A stretch of DNA of 64,000 nt. Source: Bugula neritina (Eukaryota > Bryozoa > Gymnolaemata > Cheilostomatida > Bugulidae). Position 1 is the stretch's first letter. The number at the start of each line of letters is the position of its first letter. The translations under genes and the position numbers were made by a program. Positions 13,201-51,800 of this stretch are shown in pieces. Where the stretch lies: the NCBI GenBank assembly GCA_964035545.1, contig OZ037767.1:20252628-20316627 (forward strand), written 5' to 3'. Below the pieces are notes generated by a model that did no database searches, had not been told where the DNA came from, and saw only the letters and a list, made by a program, of their open reading frames with translations.

Positions 13201-15790
13201 ACATAATGTAAGTATACCAGTACATAATGTGAGTATACCAGTACATAATGTAAGTATACCAGTACATAATGTAAGTATACCAGTGCATAATGTAAGTATA
13301 CCAGTACATAATGTAAGTATACCAGTGCATAATGTAAGTATACCAGTACATAATGTAAGTATACCAGTGCATAATGTAAGTATACCAGTGCATAATGTAA
13401 GTATACCAGTACATAATGTAAGTATACCAGTACATAATGTAAGTATACCAGTACATAATGTAAGTATACCAGTGCATAATGTAAGTATACCAGTGCATAA
13501 TGTAAGTATACCAGTACATAATGTAAGTATACCAGTACATAATGTAAGTATACCAGTGCATAATGTAAGTATACCAGTACATAATGTAAGTATACCAGTG
13601 CATAATGTAAGTATAACAGTACATAATGTAAGTATACCAGTAGATAATGTAAGTATACCAGTACATAATGTAAATGTTATATACACTACATACACGTTAA
13701 TCAACAGTAGACCATCTATTTGGGGTTATACGTATTGCTGCAAAGGTCTGAAGAAAATCAGCAAACAAAATCTGTCAACTCAACTTTGCATTAAAGCTGC
13801 AAATTTAATCCTTCAAAACCAAATTTGCATATTTTTTCCAATACATTTATGTAAGCTGAATATATGAAAGCAAGAAAATGTAGCATTGTATATAGAGCAA
13901 TGATGTTTTATACAATGCTGCATTTTCTTATATTCATGTAAGAACACACAAATAACATAAAATAAATCAATAAACACAGAAATGAAACTAAACATTGCCT
14001 AGAAAGAGACATGTTCATATGAAATACAGCAGCCAGTTGTTAAGATTAAGCTAAGTTTAATCAAAGCAGTATTTTCAAATGATGTACATTAGCTAGTTTC
14101 AGCAGAGCACCATAAATTCTAATATTATGCAAAATTACAACTATGGACACTAGTTACTAGTACAAGCACCAGATGACAGTAACTGGGTGCCTCCAAGCCG
14201 AGCTCAACTGGAATTCCAGGTATAGTAAGTAACAAACACTAGACAATATAGAAGCAGCAAAATCTCACTTAAAAGATAAAACAACTCCAAAAAAACACCT
14301 ATGTTCTTGAATTATTATCTTAAAGCCTAAATTTTGGGACATTCAACACTTGAAATATTCAACACTTTAGATATTCAACATTTCAGCCACTCAACAGTTA
14401 ATTCATTCAACAGTTGATTCATTCAATCTAAAGTCATTTTTATTGAGGAATCTCAAGTATTGTGAATATCAAAAATGGTTTGACGCAGGGGTGACAATGT
14501 CCGCAGAATACGACAGATAAATGACACACCTTGCGATGAGCAGGAAACAGAGCTCCTATGATGACATCACCATCAACGTATATCCTGTCAGCACTGAGTG
14601 TCGGTACGAGGCATGCTACAAGTATATGAACTATACACTACAAGTATACAAACTATACACTACAAGTATACGAACTATACACTACAGGTATACGAACTAT
14701 ACATTACAATTATACGAACTATACACTATAATTATATTAATCACACTGGGCCTAATATTAAAAATCTTACATCAAATTTTAATTTTTACCAATATTTTCT
14801 AGTTACAATGCATAAACTATTGTTTTCATTACAAATTTGCTATTTATATTGTCACTATGGCTATTTATAGTAGTATAAACAGCCATAGTTGCGTTATAAA
14901 TATATGACAAAATAAATAAGTATTCATGCTTGACATTATTTTGGCTTCTCTTTTGAACATAAAAATAGACTCATAAAATCATAAACAAAACATGGAGCAA
15001 AACTTTTAACACTTTTGAGGTGAAAATTGCATCCCCTTTCACTGCACAAAAATTAGTTTGTTATATACCTACTATTGCAGTATTACGGTGCACTACACAT
15101 GTAAAGTGTAAGAATACCATTCACAATAAAAATGAACATAAAACAACAAGTTATGTCTTACAATTACTAGTTAGACTTGGCATAACTAACAGCAAAACTG
15201 CCATAGAGCATTCCATAGAAAGTTGGCATTTTATATTAAATTTCGTTTTGTGTCTTTTGCAAAACATATCAAAATTTATATGCACTGAAATGACTCAATA
15301 TTATGTTATATTGTAACACATACAATTCTTTAATAGTATTGAACAAAACTTACTGCCAAGAAAAAGTAACATTTTATGAGTGGGCTAAATTAACTGCAAA
15401 GGTTTAATTAAATCAGTGCAACAGTGTTAATTAACATACACAAGTAATACACAACTGGCAGCAGTAACACATCTTAGCTAATTGGTGTCAGCTTTAGAAA
15501 TATAAAAATTGTACTTTGGATAAAAGCAGATTAGGTAATGAAAAAATATGAAATATTGAAGACTAAATTTCGCCTGCTTTGCAATCAAGTTAAGAGCCGT
15601 CATAATTTGCGTTGACAACAGTTTGGGTTGACTCGTAGGAATGAAAAAAGTTGAACCTCTAAATGCATTTATGCCACAAATTTGAACAGATGATGAATAT
15701 AACAATCTGTGGGGACGAGACTGTTATTATGAGAATATTCACTTTAAATACTGAAAACTTACCTAACAAAACAGTTGCCAAGAGCTGCAT
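1231..15790 (-). CDS. Metabotropic glutamate receptor, group I (mGluR1/5)-like, 15 exons
   Basis: Class C GPCR that senses extracellular glutamate at the plasma membrane. Coding exons: 15763-15790, 14530-14615, 11990-12242, 11188-11415, 8625-8865, 7598-7818, 7196-7314, 6897-7021, 6487-6661, 6030-6153, 5153-5351, 4634-4904, 4090-4323, 3624-3814, 1231-1384; total 2649 nt, 882 aa, all phases join. The start ATG at 15790 has A at -3 and opens a signal peptide (MQLLATVLLACLVPTLSA). A Venus-flytrap domain, a Cys-rich domain (about residues 490-535) and seven TM segments follow. Residues aligned by eye with the glutamate-binding set of mGluR1 are kept: Tyr51, Arg55, Ser129-131, Thr153, Asp173, Tyr201, Asp280, Lys366. 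YSATS, NVPANFNEAKF and the PERN...FTTT tail start resemble mGluR1/5, suggesting Gq coupling (inference). The tail is short (about 80 aa) and lacks a Homer PPxxF motif. It could be one splice form of a longer-tailed gene. Confidence 0.95.
2452..2648. mobile_element. Small MITE-like element, family B, copy 1
   Basis: About 197 bp with imperfect terminal inverted repeats: left end TGCTCCCTGCGTATCTCAC, right end (complemented) TGCCCCCTCCGTATCTCAC. The interior includes a CCAAAATGGCCAAATT core. Related, more degraded sequences occur near 20990-21150 (opposite orientation) and 25093-25235. No coding capacity. A convincing target-site duplication was not found. Confidence 0.6.
2787..2906. repeat. 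30-bp tandem repeat, 4 copies
   Basis: Copies begin at 2787, 2817, 2847 and 2877. Each starts ACTGTAAGTATGT, followed by AAACTATTCACTTA in the better-conserved ones; the last copy is diverged. Each unit carries GTAAGTAT, a consensus-like 5' splice site, on the strand antisense to the receptor gene. Confidence 0.85.
5650..5948. mobile_element. Foldback-type MITE, family C, copy 1
   Basis: About 299 bp lying in the receptor intron between the Cys-rich exon (6030-6153) and the TM1 exon (5153-5351). The first and last ~68 bp are inverted repeats of each other; each terminus is itself built of short sub-repeats such as AAAATGGCACAGGTAA and AAAAGTAGGTAA. The centre is G-rich on the plus strand (GGGGTTTGGGGTT words). 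Two more copies are at 19014-19228 and 29012-29250. The reading frames across it are not judged to be genes. Confidence 0.8.
8866..11187. other. Receptor intron with no recognised feature
   Basis: A 2.3-kb intron between exons 4 and 5 of the glutamate receptor gene, with acceptor TTTACAG before GTGCATACGG and donor GAAG|GTAAGA. No exon, RNA gene or mobile element was recognised in it on either strand. Confidence 0.6.
11446..11745. repeat. ~20-bp tandem repeat (CTACACTCTACATTATACAT)
   Basis: Roughly fifteen copies of CTACACTCTACATTATACAT and close variants. It begins about 30 bp into the intron from the acceptor of receptor exon 4 (exon 11188-11415). On the transcribed strand each unit contains GTGTAG, an AG-ended word. 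Open frames over it are periodicity artefacts. Confidence 0.9.
11949..11971. repeat. 23-bp near-perfect palindrome beside a splice donor
   Basis: TATACTCTAGA and TCTAGAGTATA flank a single central base. The end at 11971 is 18 bp from the exon 3 donor of the receptor gene (GT at 11989-11988). On the pre-mRNA it could form a short stem just downstream of the 5' splice site (inference). A run of ten G lies at 11899-11908. Confidence 0.7.
12951..13199 (+). mobile_element. tRNA-derived SINE with 15-bp target-site duplication
   Basis: The body (12966-13184) starts with a tRNA-like head: an A-box-like TGGTCTAGGGGTTAGAG and a B box GGTTCAAACCCC about 45 bp further on. A tRNA-unrelated region of about 140 bp follows, ending in a T-rich tail (GAGTTTTTTTTT). 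The body is flanked by the direct repeat ATGTAAGTATACCAG at 12951-12965 and 13185-13199. It lies antisense in receptor intron 2. The anticodon arm does not pair well, so this is a SINE head rather than a working tRNA gene. Confidence 0.85.
13185..13672. repeat. 21-bp minisatellite, about 23 copies
   Basis: Head-to-tail ATGTAAGTATACCAGTACATA, with an A/G alternation in the GTACATA/GTGCATA part and few other changes. Because 21 is a multiple of 3 and the unit has no stop in several frames, long spurious frames arise on both strands (heptad SIPVHNV on plus, YWYTYIM on minus). The first unit coincides with the right target-site duplication of the SINE. Confidence 0.97.
14618..14730 (-). repeat. 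22-bp tandem repeat ending in the exon 2 acceptor
   Basis: On the minus strand about five units of TGTATAGTTCGTATACTTGTAG run directly into receptor exon 2. The AG of the last unit is the acceptor actually used (exon starts at 14615). The other units carry the same or nearly the same TATACTTGTAG, so several decoy acceptors precede the real one. Confidence 0.85.
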
Positions 15791-18521
15791 TATGGAGAAG
15801 AATTTGAATTTAACAACTGTCACTCTTTGATTGCAACTTGATTTCACGGACAGCCATAGCGTTGCCTTCTACAAAGGCACACACACCACAAAGTTATCGT
15901 GAGACTAGTGTTGTTTAGTGCAATAATTATATAATAATCTCTCAAGTCATAGGCTGCTTGCTGCCGCATTAATAATTGACAAGTGTTTATTGACTGACTA
16001 ATTAGTAGATGAAGACGTGTCTAGTGAAAGCAGCGAGTGAACAGCAATGAGAATGAAATGTGCACAAGACTAAAAATAAATTCAGCGGTTATTTTGACGT
16101 GCTTTTATAATGAGAAATTAATGCTCCAAATAAAACAAGATCTTTACAATAAAGGTAGAGAGACGCCATCGGGTTGCATAGGAATTGAACTCTCTGGTTA
16201 GGAATACTATTTTTAATTTGGTGACAACTCAATTCTATACTTGAATCTATGAAAAATTGATTCCGGACTTGAATTTTAAAACATGACTTCATATTTATGC
16301 AAACTTACAGCTACAAATGAGCTTCAGGGCTCTTCGTCAAAGTTTACAGCTAATAAAATTACAAGACTTCTTGCAGATAGCAACCAAGTTGAAGCAGAGC
16401 ACATCTAAACAAATTACGTCTGTTCATTATTTTATCTAGCATACGTTTTCAGCTTCTACTAACAAAACAAGAACTGACGAGAAATTTAGAACCCACCGGT
16501 TACTCACCATACATTGTTTCCAGATTTTTCACTAACAGTTTCAAAGTGCAAAGTGTTACCTGTTTTATGTTTTCTTAATGAGCAAGCACAACAAACTCTA
16601 TGTTTTCTACTAGATGTTTACCTGTATAAGACTAAGCCTTTTAGTGTCAGTTTGTAGCTTTTACACTCTTCTCTCCTTCAGTCAAATGCCGGGAGCAAAT
16701 GCAACTTCGTTATCTGTGTCCTGTATTTATATACTCACCAAGAAGCATCCTCAACGTGCTGAAAGGCCAGGCATTGGCCAACCAGCATTGCATATGATTA
16801 CCTTTTCTACATGCACCAACAGCATGTTATGTGATTTTCAAGCCAATAAATGGGCGGTGACCATAACACCATGTACACTTGCTGGGGACACAAAACATGT
16901 CACGTGACATTATAGCAGCACGGCAACCGATAAAACCCCCAGCAGCAAGCTTGCTGATGAAACTTGAGAAATCACAGCTTAGTAGCAGTTATACAAATAC
17001 CTATAGTAGATGTCCAGAATTTACAACTATTGTCACCAAAAAAAATACATATTTCATAAAATAATGTCACTTAATGTAGATATGCTGTATGTACATACAT
17101 GACAGATAGTACGCATATACAGTACATACATTGAGAAATAACACTATAAATACTTACAGTAACTGATATAACTTAGTGGAAGACAGAAGTGATTATCAAG
17201 ATGCATACAAAAAATTACCTAGACATTGGAAACAATCACACCATGCAGTTTATGACAAGGACAAGCATGTGCGGTATATGAATATTGTAATGGCATTGCC
17301 ATACTAGAATTAATGTCAACAACTGAGTTACCACAACTCTACAATCATCACCAGCTTTCTTTAAATAACTTAGCTTGTAAACTCTGCACTAACCATGATT
17401 CATGAGGTGAGGTGCCGAGAGAACCCAAATTATATGAAAGATTTGAGGCTAGATAATGGTTAGAGACTACTTTCAATATAAAACTTGCAGGTAGTAATAA
17501 TGCTTGCCAATTTACCTGCGAGTGAGCATTAGTTCACAGTAACTATTCAGATTACAGTAGCTTAGACTATAAACAAAAATACAACAGCTTATATTGAGTA
17601 ATAAGGAAACGCCAACTACAACTATACATAGAAGAAAGTGCTGATGTGTTGTATAAATAATGTATACAACGCAATCAATGGAGAGTGGCTTGTACAGATT
17701 GTATTTTACATCTATAATGAGAATGCTAATCATTACTAGCTTCTTAAGAGATCAGTGATAATACCTCTACAAACTTATAATAAATTAGAAGAGAGGTCCT
17801 TGTTTAACTCTTGACTTCTAAAGCATTCTGGCTCGCACAGGGAATCAGATTAAAATTTACAACTTCAGTTTCATAGCTTTAGCTTAGTAAAAAAATTTAT
17901 GTAAGAAATCACCTAATTTAAATTGCATTTTTGATGATTGATTTATCACATATCACAGACATTTAGCGTAAACGAACTGATAATAGAAGTCATTTTTATT
18001 TTTAAACATTATTCTAGTAGTGATATTAAATGCAGTTGTTTTCGTGACAGTAGCAATAAGATGAAGTAAACCAATCAGAGATGCTCCCTCTTGAGCCAAT
18101 AAAAAATAACCAGCCAGTACATATAAGTTTCCAAGCAATGATCTTTTACTAAGGCATTGTAATAAAGTTAGTTAACAAATTTATTTAAAATATTTTGTCC
18201 ATGCGGCCAACTATAGAGGTATAATCAGCTAAAAATATGACTTTCCTTACAAGAGCCCAGATTAGTTGGCTAATTTCAAAAAATTGAGTATGTGTAAGAG
18301 GGCATAGGGTAGCTATCAGGTACTGTCCAATTACAGGATCGGGCTAAGTTATCTATCTGAATTTGATTGGCTAGAATCAATCAATTTTTTAACCAAAAAT
18401 GAACTTAACACAATTACATGGTCATTGAAAATCTACTTGTCACATAAATTTTGTCCATCACATCCAAAATACATGGATTGTCCAATTCTCACTCATACAA
18501 GGAAAAAGAACAAATGTTACT
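15791..18521. other. Intergenic region between CLYBL and the glutamate receptor
   Basis: Both flanking genes are on the minus strand, so this holds the receptor promoter and the CLYBL 3' end. No exon was recognised. Near 16850-16912 there are CCAAT, a GGGCGG core and the E-box CACGTG, which could belong to the receptor's upstream region, but this is not supported further. The plus-strand frame at 16614-16907 has no recognisable domain. Confidence 0.5.
18180..18185 (-). terminator. Candidate polyadenylation signal of CLYBL
   Basis: AATAAA on the minus strand, about 340 nt downstream of the CLYBL stop codon. It is the nearest canonical hexamer noticed; another lies near 17996. In AT-rich DNA the motif is common, so support is weak. 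Confidence 0.3.
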
Positions 18522-40474
<21,953 letters not shown>

Positions 40475-42552
40475 GTTGGTCAATCTTCAATTTAGATAAC
40501 TGGAACTATAACATGTACAACTATCAGTTTTCTACTAGTGCTAGTACTAATGAATTCCAGTACTAGTACTTGTACAGCGTACTGCCCTTGAAGTATTACA
40601 ATAACAGTAAGGCACTACTAACTAATGACTAGTCATTAGATACATCAGGATCAGTTTGAGTGGTAATACAGATGTTAATTCTAACTACATCAGTAATTAC
40701 ATTCAATTTGACTTTTAACTTCATTAATTTAGTCTTGACAATCATAGCAATTGAATCTAGTATGACAATCAAATTTAATTATTTAACTTTAATGATCAAT
40801 AAAAGTGAGATGTTATTATGAATTGCACAGAGGTGTAGGCATTACCATTTTTATTACTATTAGCAAATTAATATAAATATTGCAATTGGAATTTCTTTTA
40901 GAGTAACTAAAAGGCTTACATTCACAGTGGCTGTAAGATTAGGTGCAACTCATAATAAATTGTAATTTCAATAAATGAAGTAAAAGTTCTTTTACTAACT
41001 CAGTACTATCTACTCACTATCCCATGCTAATACTCACTATCATGGTGATACTGATAGTATTACTATTAGTGAAAAGCTTAGTACAAATACTAAGAGTTTT
41101 AATTTAATAGTATAAAATTAGAAAATGATTACATTTAATGTAATTTTATAATCAGTTCTTTATTTATTACTATAGCCTGAAACCACAACTATAACTCTAC
41201 CAATACTATAAGTATAAGATTAGTCATTATAATTATGATAATCAACATCATAAACATAATGATTAGATATAATTTTATTGAGCAATAATAAGTATAACAC
41301 TTGAAGTTATCAACTGAAGTATATACTTATACTATTGCTATTATTAGTGTTACAATTATACTTATAGTTATATTGCCAAATTAGAAATTGAGAAGGCTAA
41401 TACAAAAATTTAGAGGCAAATACTTTAAAATTATTATTTCAGCATACTCTTACTAATACTAATAGTGTAAGTTATACTCATCGTTGACTCATATTGATAG
41501 TGATACACCCCAAGGCCAAACACTTAGAGTTAGTGTTACTCTAACCCTTAGTCTAACTATAAGTCTTACACTAACAATAACAGTATGAGTAACTGTACTG
41601 AGTGTAAGTGTAACACTTACAGTTACTGTAACTGTTACTCTTACTCTTAGAGTTAAAGTTAGTCATGTAGTTATAGTAATGTTACACTTGAAGCTTAAAA
41701 AATATTTCTAATTTTTTATTAGCATAGATTCTTTTTGGTATATAGCTTTGTGAATGTTTCCATATTATTAATATCATCATTAGACACTGGCTTGATGATT
41801 TATTCATTGGAGGTGAAGCTCAACCTACAGTGTATTGTAGCATGAGGTTTTGCAGAGGTAGGAAAGCACGCCGGTTTATTTTGTTGTTCACAAACACATG
41901 TCCGAGCTTCTCAATAACAGCAATTTAACTGCACTACTATCATAACAAGTTGACAAACTTTTGAGCATTATAACAAAATATTTATTTGACTAAAATATAA
42001 AAATTGTTTTGAAATTATGCTGTTAAAATTTGTCTTGATTACTCAAGGCTGGATTAATTGCTGATTTTATAATACCCCAACTAAACTCAACCGAGTAATA
42101 TCCTGTTTTTCATTCAATTATTTTCATTTAGCACTTGAAGTTAAAGTTTTTATTCATTCACTTTGAGTTTGGCTGAAATAATCATGATAATTTTTGTGGT
42201 ATTTATACTAATACTATATTTTAAAAGTTGGAGCGTTTGAAACTTTTTATGTGACACTGACTGCCGTTGTTTTTATTGATATAAGTTCATGGTGATACAC
42301 ACATCATTATTATAATTATTTCGAGTTTCATTTATTTTTTATTTCGAAATTAATTTTAAAACTAAATTTACTTCAATGGCAAAATACTAGTTCAGTAGTT
42401 GAAGTACTGAGTCTTGGTTTAAAGTACTAGTAATACTACTAGTACATAGTGGCACTACTACAGTACTAGTAGTTTAAGTCTTCTACACCTACTAACAGTA
42501 ACTCTAAGACTAAAAGTAAGAGTAACTCAAAGTCAAGCTGTAACTGTAAGTG

Positions 42553-43090
42553 TGGTGTCATCCCAAATAGCCGCTTCCCAGTTAGACGATAGACTAAATT
42601 TCCCACCTAGACATTTCCCACTTGGACGCTTCCCAATTAGACACAACTTATTTATTTTGGTACAATATATATTCTATGTGCAATTTATTTGAATATTTTT
42701 GAAATAATGTATATTTAAATAAAACTGGATCAGTTGCTTGTTATTTAGCACATATAAATAAATTCCTATGATCTGCATTAACTTCTTAATTTTGCATTTC
42801 TTGTTGTTTGAAAAGATATTTTGTTGATAGTATCGATTAATGATCATATCTATTATTAATTTATTACTGATTTTTTTCATACACACATTCATAAAAATGG
42901 GAATATTATCCCAGATAATTAATATTAGCTATTATAAGCTATAGCTATTTAGTAATCAATGCAACATTTATACAGGTATGTTATTATATGTAATTGCACC
43001 AAAATAAAAAATATCGTCTAACTGGGAAGCATCTAAGTGGGAATTTAGTCTATAGTCTAACTGGGAAGCGTCTATCTGGAATGAAACCGT
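42553..43090. mobile_element. Foldback-type MITE, family D
   Basis: A 538-bp AT-rich element with ~80-bp terminal inverted repeats: left end GGTGTCATCCCAAATAG, right end (complemented) GGTTTCATTCCAGATAG. Each terminus contains tandem variants of CGCTTCCCAGTTAGACGATA and TTCCCACTTAGA. The middle (about 42650-43010) is non-coding. The flanks carry GTAACTGTA-like sequence on both sides, compatible with a target duplication, but the local DNA is repetitive in that motif. Confidence 0.78.
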
Positions 43091-44044
43091 AACTGTAGCT
43101 ATAGAATTAGGTGTAAGTACTGGTTTAGGTGGCAGCTTACTTTTAAGTTTTAAGTTTAAGTTTTTCTATTATCTAATCTAGGTTGATGTTGTACAGCTTC
43201 TATTAGTCACTTAGTGTTACTGTTAGTTTAGCTTTCAGTATTTTAGCTTTGAAGTCTTACTTCGAACTAATGTTTTAATTTTTGAATCTAGGAATATCAG
43301 GAATATTTAACCAACAATTCTTCAATAATTTGAACTCTCTGGTTTAGTTGACTTACTCCAATTGAGCTTAACTTTATGTTTCCTTAGTCGTTACCTTAAA
43401 CTACAAATAAAATTTGTATTAGAGCTCATTCACATTTTTAATGGTCATCGTTATAATCACACTTGTTCCCAACTACTATTGATGCTACTATTTTAAGTAC
43501 CAGTCTAATTGTATGACCAATTAGTTTTTTAATTAGAATATATGTTTTTATCATTATTTATTATCAATTTCAATCAACTGCTAGACAGAGACTGAACTAC
43601 TCTCACAATATCTGCATTTTTAAGGCTGAATTTACATTCTCTTCAATCTCCGCACTCAATATGTTGTGAAAATGCTGTTTATAAACAAGTGGAAGTTTGT
43701 TTAAATTATATACATGAGTTTGATCATCAGAAATATTTTTTCAAACTTACTCTTTCAATCTGTTTAATAGGCTAAAGTGAGCATTTTCAGTTTTTCGATA
43801 CGTAGTGGTATTAAAATTATTTGCATTATGTAAAAACATAAATGTATTTTTTGCTTAACCTGATCACATGAAACTCTCACAGAGTTGGTTTATATTGTGA
43901 TATATTCTTTGTAAACTCATTTTTGGAAGCATCTCAAATTTCTAACTTTTTGAATGAGACTAATTGAGCTGCAGAATACCTTTTTGACCAGTAAAGTTTA
44001 TTAGATACACTAATGTAGCTTGAAATTATAACTATATTTTGCAG

Positions 44045-44076
44045 TTTCATTATGGGCCAACATTACGGGTGGTGAT
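44045..44076 (+). promoter_or_regulatory. CPSF2 5' leader with a 7-codon upstream ORF
   Basis: An acceptor-like ATATTTTGCAG ends at 44044, suggesting a non-coding upstream exon joined here. Within the leader an upstream ATG (44052) opens MGQHYGW and stops at TGA (44073-44075), one base before the CPSF2 ATG. Such placement could reduce initiation or favour reinitiation (inference). Confidence 0.5.
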
Positions 44077-48796
<4,720 letters not shown>

Positions 48797-48847
48797 GTAC
48801 ATTCTTATCAGTATATGACAAGCAATGATACAGTATCTGCAGACCTG

Positions 48848-51800
48848 TATAGTATAACATAGTATAGTATAACATAGTATAGTATAACATAGTATAGTAT
48901 AACATAGTATAGTATAACATAGTATAGTATAACATAGGATAGTATAACATAGTATAGTATAACATAGTATAGTATAACATAGTATAGTATAACATAGTAT
49001 AGTATAACATAGTATAGTATAACATAGTATAGTATAACATAGTATAGTATAGTATAACATAGTATAGTATAGCATAGTATAGTATAACATAGTATAGTAT
49101 AACATAGTATGGTATAACATAGTATAGTATAGTATAGTATAACATGGTATAGTATAACATAGTATATCATAATATAGTATAACATAGCATAGTATAGCAT
49201 AGTATAGTATAACATAGTATAGTATAACATAGTATAGTATAACATAGCATAGTATAACATAGCATAGTATAACATAGTATAGTATAACATAGTATAGTAT
49301 AGTATAACATAGTATAGTATAACATAGTATAGTATAACATAGTATAGTATAGTATAACATAGTATAGTATAACATAGTATAGTATAACATAGTATAGTAT
49401 AACATAGTATAGTATAACATAGTATAGTATAACATAGTATAACATAGTATAGTATAGTATAGTATAACATAGTATAGTATAACATAGTATAGTATAATAT
49501 AGTATAGTATAACATAGTATAGTATAACATAGTATAGTATAACATAGTATAGTATAACATAGTATAGTATAACATAGTATAGTATATAACATAGTATAGT
49601 ATAACATAGTATAGTATAACATAGTATAGTATAACATAGTATAGTATAGCATAGTATAGTATAACATAGTATAGTATAACATAGTATAGTATAACATAGT
49701 ATAGTATAACATAGTATAGTATAACATAGTATAGTATAACATAGTATAGTATAGTATAGCATAGTATAGTATAACATAGTATAGTATAACATAGTATAGT
49801 ATAACATAGTATAGTATAACATAGTATAGTATAGCATAGTATAGTATACCATAGTATAGTATAACATAGTATAGTATAACATAGTATAGTATAACATAGT
49901 ATAGTATAACATAGTATAGTATAGTATAGCATAGTATAGTATAACATAGTATAGTATAACATAGTATAGTATAACATAGTATAGTATAACATAGTATAGT
50001 ATAACATAGTATAGTATAACATAGTATAGTATAGTATAGCATAGTATAGTATAACATAGTATAGTATAACATAGTATAGTATAACATAGTATAGTATAAC
50101 ATAGTATAGTATAGCATAGTATAGTATACCATAGTATAGTATAACATAGTATAGTATAACATAGTATAGTATAACATAGTATAGTATAACATAGTATAGT
50201 ATAGTATAGCATAGTATAGTATAACATAGTATAGTATAACATAGTATAGTATAACATAGTATAGTATAACATAGTATAGTATAGCATAGTATAGTATACC
50301 ATAGTATAGTATAACATAGTATAGTATAACATAGTATAGTATAACATAGTATAGTATAACATAGTATAGTATATCATAGTATAGTATAACATAGTATAGT
50401 ATAACATAGTATAGTATAACATAGTATAGTATAACATAGTATAGTATAACATAGTATAGTATAACATAGTATAGTATAACATAGTATAGTATAGTATAGT
50501 ATAGTATAACATAGTATAGTATAACATAGTATAGTATAACATAGTATAATATAACATAGTGTAGCATAGTGTAGTATAACATAGTATAGTATAACATAGT
50601 ATAGTATACCATAGTATAGTATAACATAGTATAGTATAACATAGTATAGTATAACATAGTATAGTATAACATAGTATAGTATATCATAGTATAGTATAAC
50701 ATAGTATAGTATAACATAGTATAGTATAGTATAGTATAGTATAGTATAACATAGTATAGTATAACATAGTATAATATAACATAGTATAGCATAGTATAGT
50801 ATAACATAGTATAGTATAACATAGTATAGTATAACATAGTATAGTATATAACATAGTATAGTATACCATAGTATAGTATAACATAGTATAGTATAACATA
50901 GTATAGTATAACATAGTATAGTATATCATAGTATAGTATAACATAGTATAGTATAACATAGTATAGTATAGTATAGTATAGTATAGTATAACATAGTATA
51001 GTATAACATAGTATAGTATAACATAGTATAGTATAACATAGTATAGTATAACATAGTATAGTATAACATAGTATAGTATAACATAGTATAGTATAGTATA
51101 GCATAGTATAGTATAACATAGTATAGTATAACATAGTATAGTATAACATAGTATAGTATAACATAGTATAGTATAGCATAGTATAGTATACCATAGTATA
51201 GTATAACATAGTATAGTATAACATAGTATAGTATAACATAGTATAGTATAACATAGTATAGTATAGTATAGCATAGTATAGTATAACATAGTATAGTATA
51301 ACATAGTATAGTATAACATAGTATAGTATAACATAGTATAGTATAGCATAGTATAGTATACCATAGTATAGTATAACATAGTATAGTATAACATAGTATA
51401 GTATAACATAGTATAGTATAACATAGTATAGTATATCATAGTATAGTATAACATAGTATAGTATAACATAGTATAGTATAACATAGTATAGTATAACATA
51501 GTATAGTATAACATAGTATAGTATAACATAGTATAGTATAACATAGTATAGTATAGTATAGTATAGTATAACATAGTATAGTATAACATAGTATAGTATA
51601 ACATAGTATAATATAACATAGTGTAGCATAGTGTAGTATAACATAGTATAGTATAACATAGTATAGTATATCATAGTATAGTATAACATAGTATAGTATA
51701 ACATAGTATAGTATAGTATAGTATAGTATAGTATAACATAGTATAGTATAACATAGTATAGTATAACATAGTATAATATAGTATAGTATATCATAGTATA

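Larger units (their letters stand above)
40475..44076. other. Divergent intergenic region between CLYBL and CPSF2
   Basis: CLYBL starts leftward at 40474 and CPSF2 rightward at 44077, so both promoters should lie here. Degenerate simple sequence occurs at about 40530-40580 (ACTAGTACTAGT), 41440-41690 and 42400-42550 (GTAACT/AGTTAC words). A foldback-type element occupies 42553-43090. No coding exon was recognised. Confidence 0.6.

Noticed and set aside
13133-13867. Heptad-repeat proteins on both strands (SIPVHNV, YWYTYIM)
   Set aside because: They come from the 21-bp minisatellite, which is open in several frames on both strands at once.
16614-16907. Secreted-protein-like plus-strand frame with a hydrophobic start
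   Set aside because: No cleavage-site context, domain or exon structure; 97 codons in AT-rich intergenic DNA are expected by chance.
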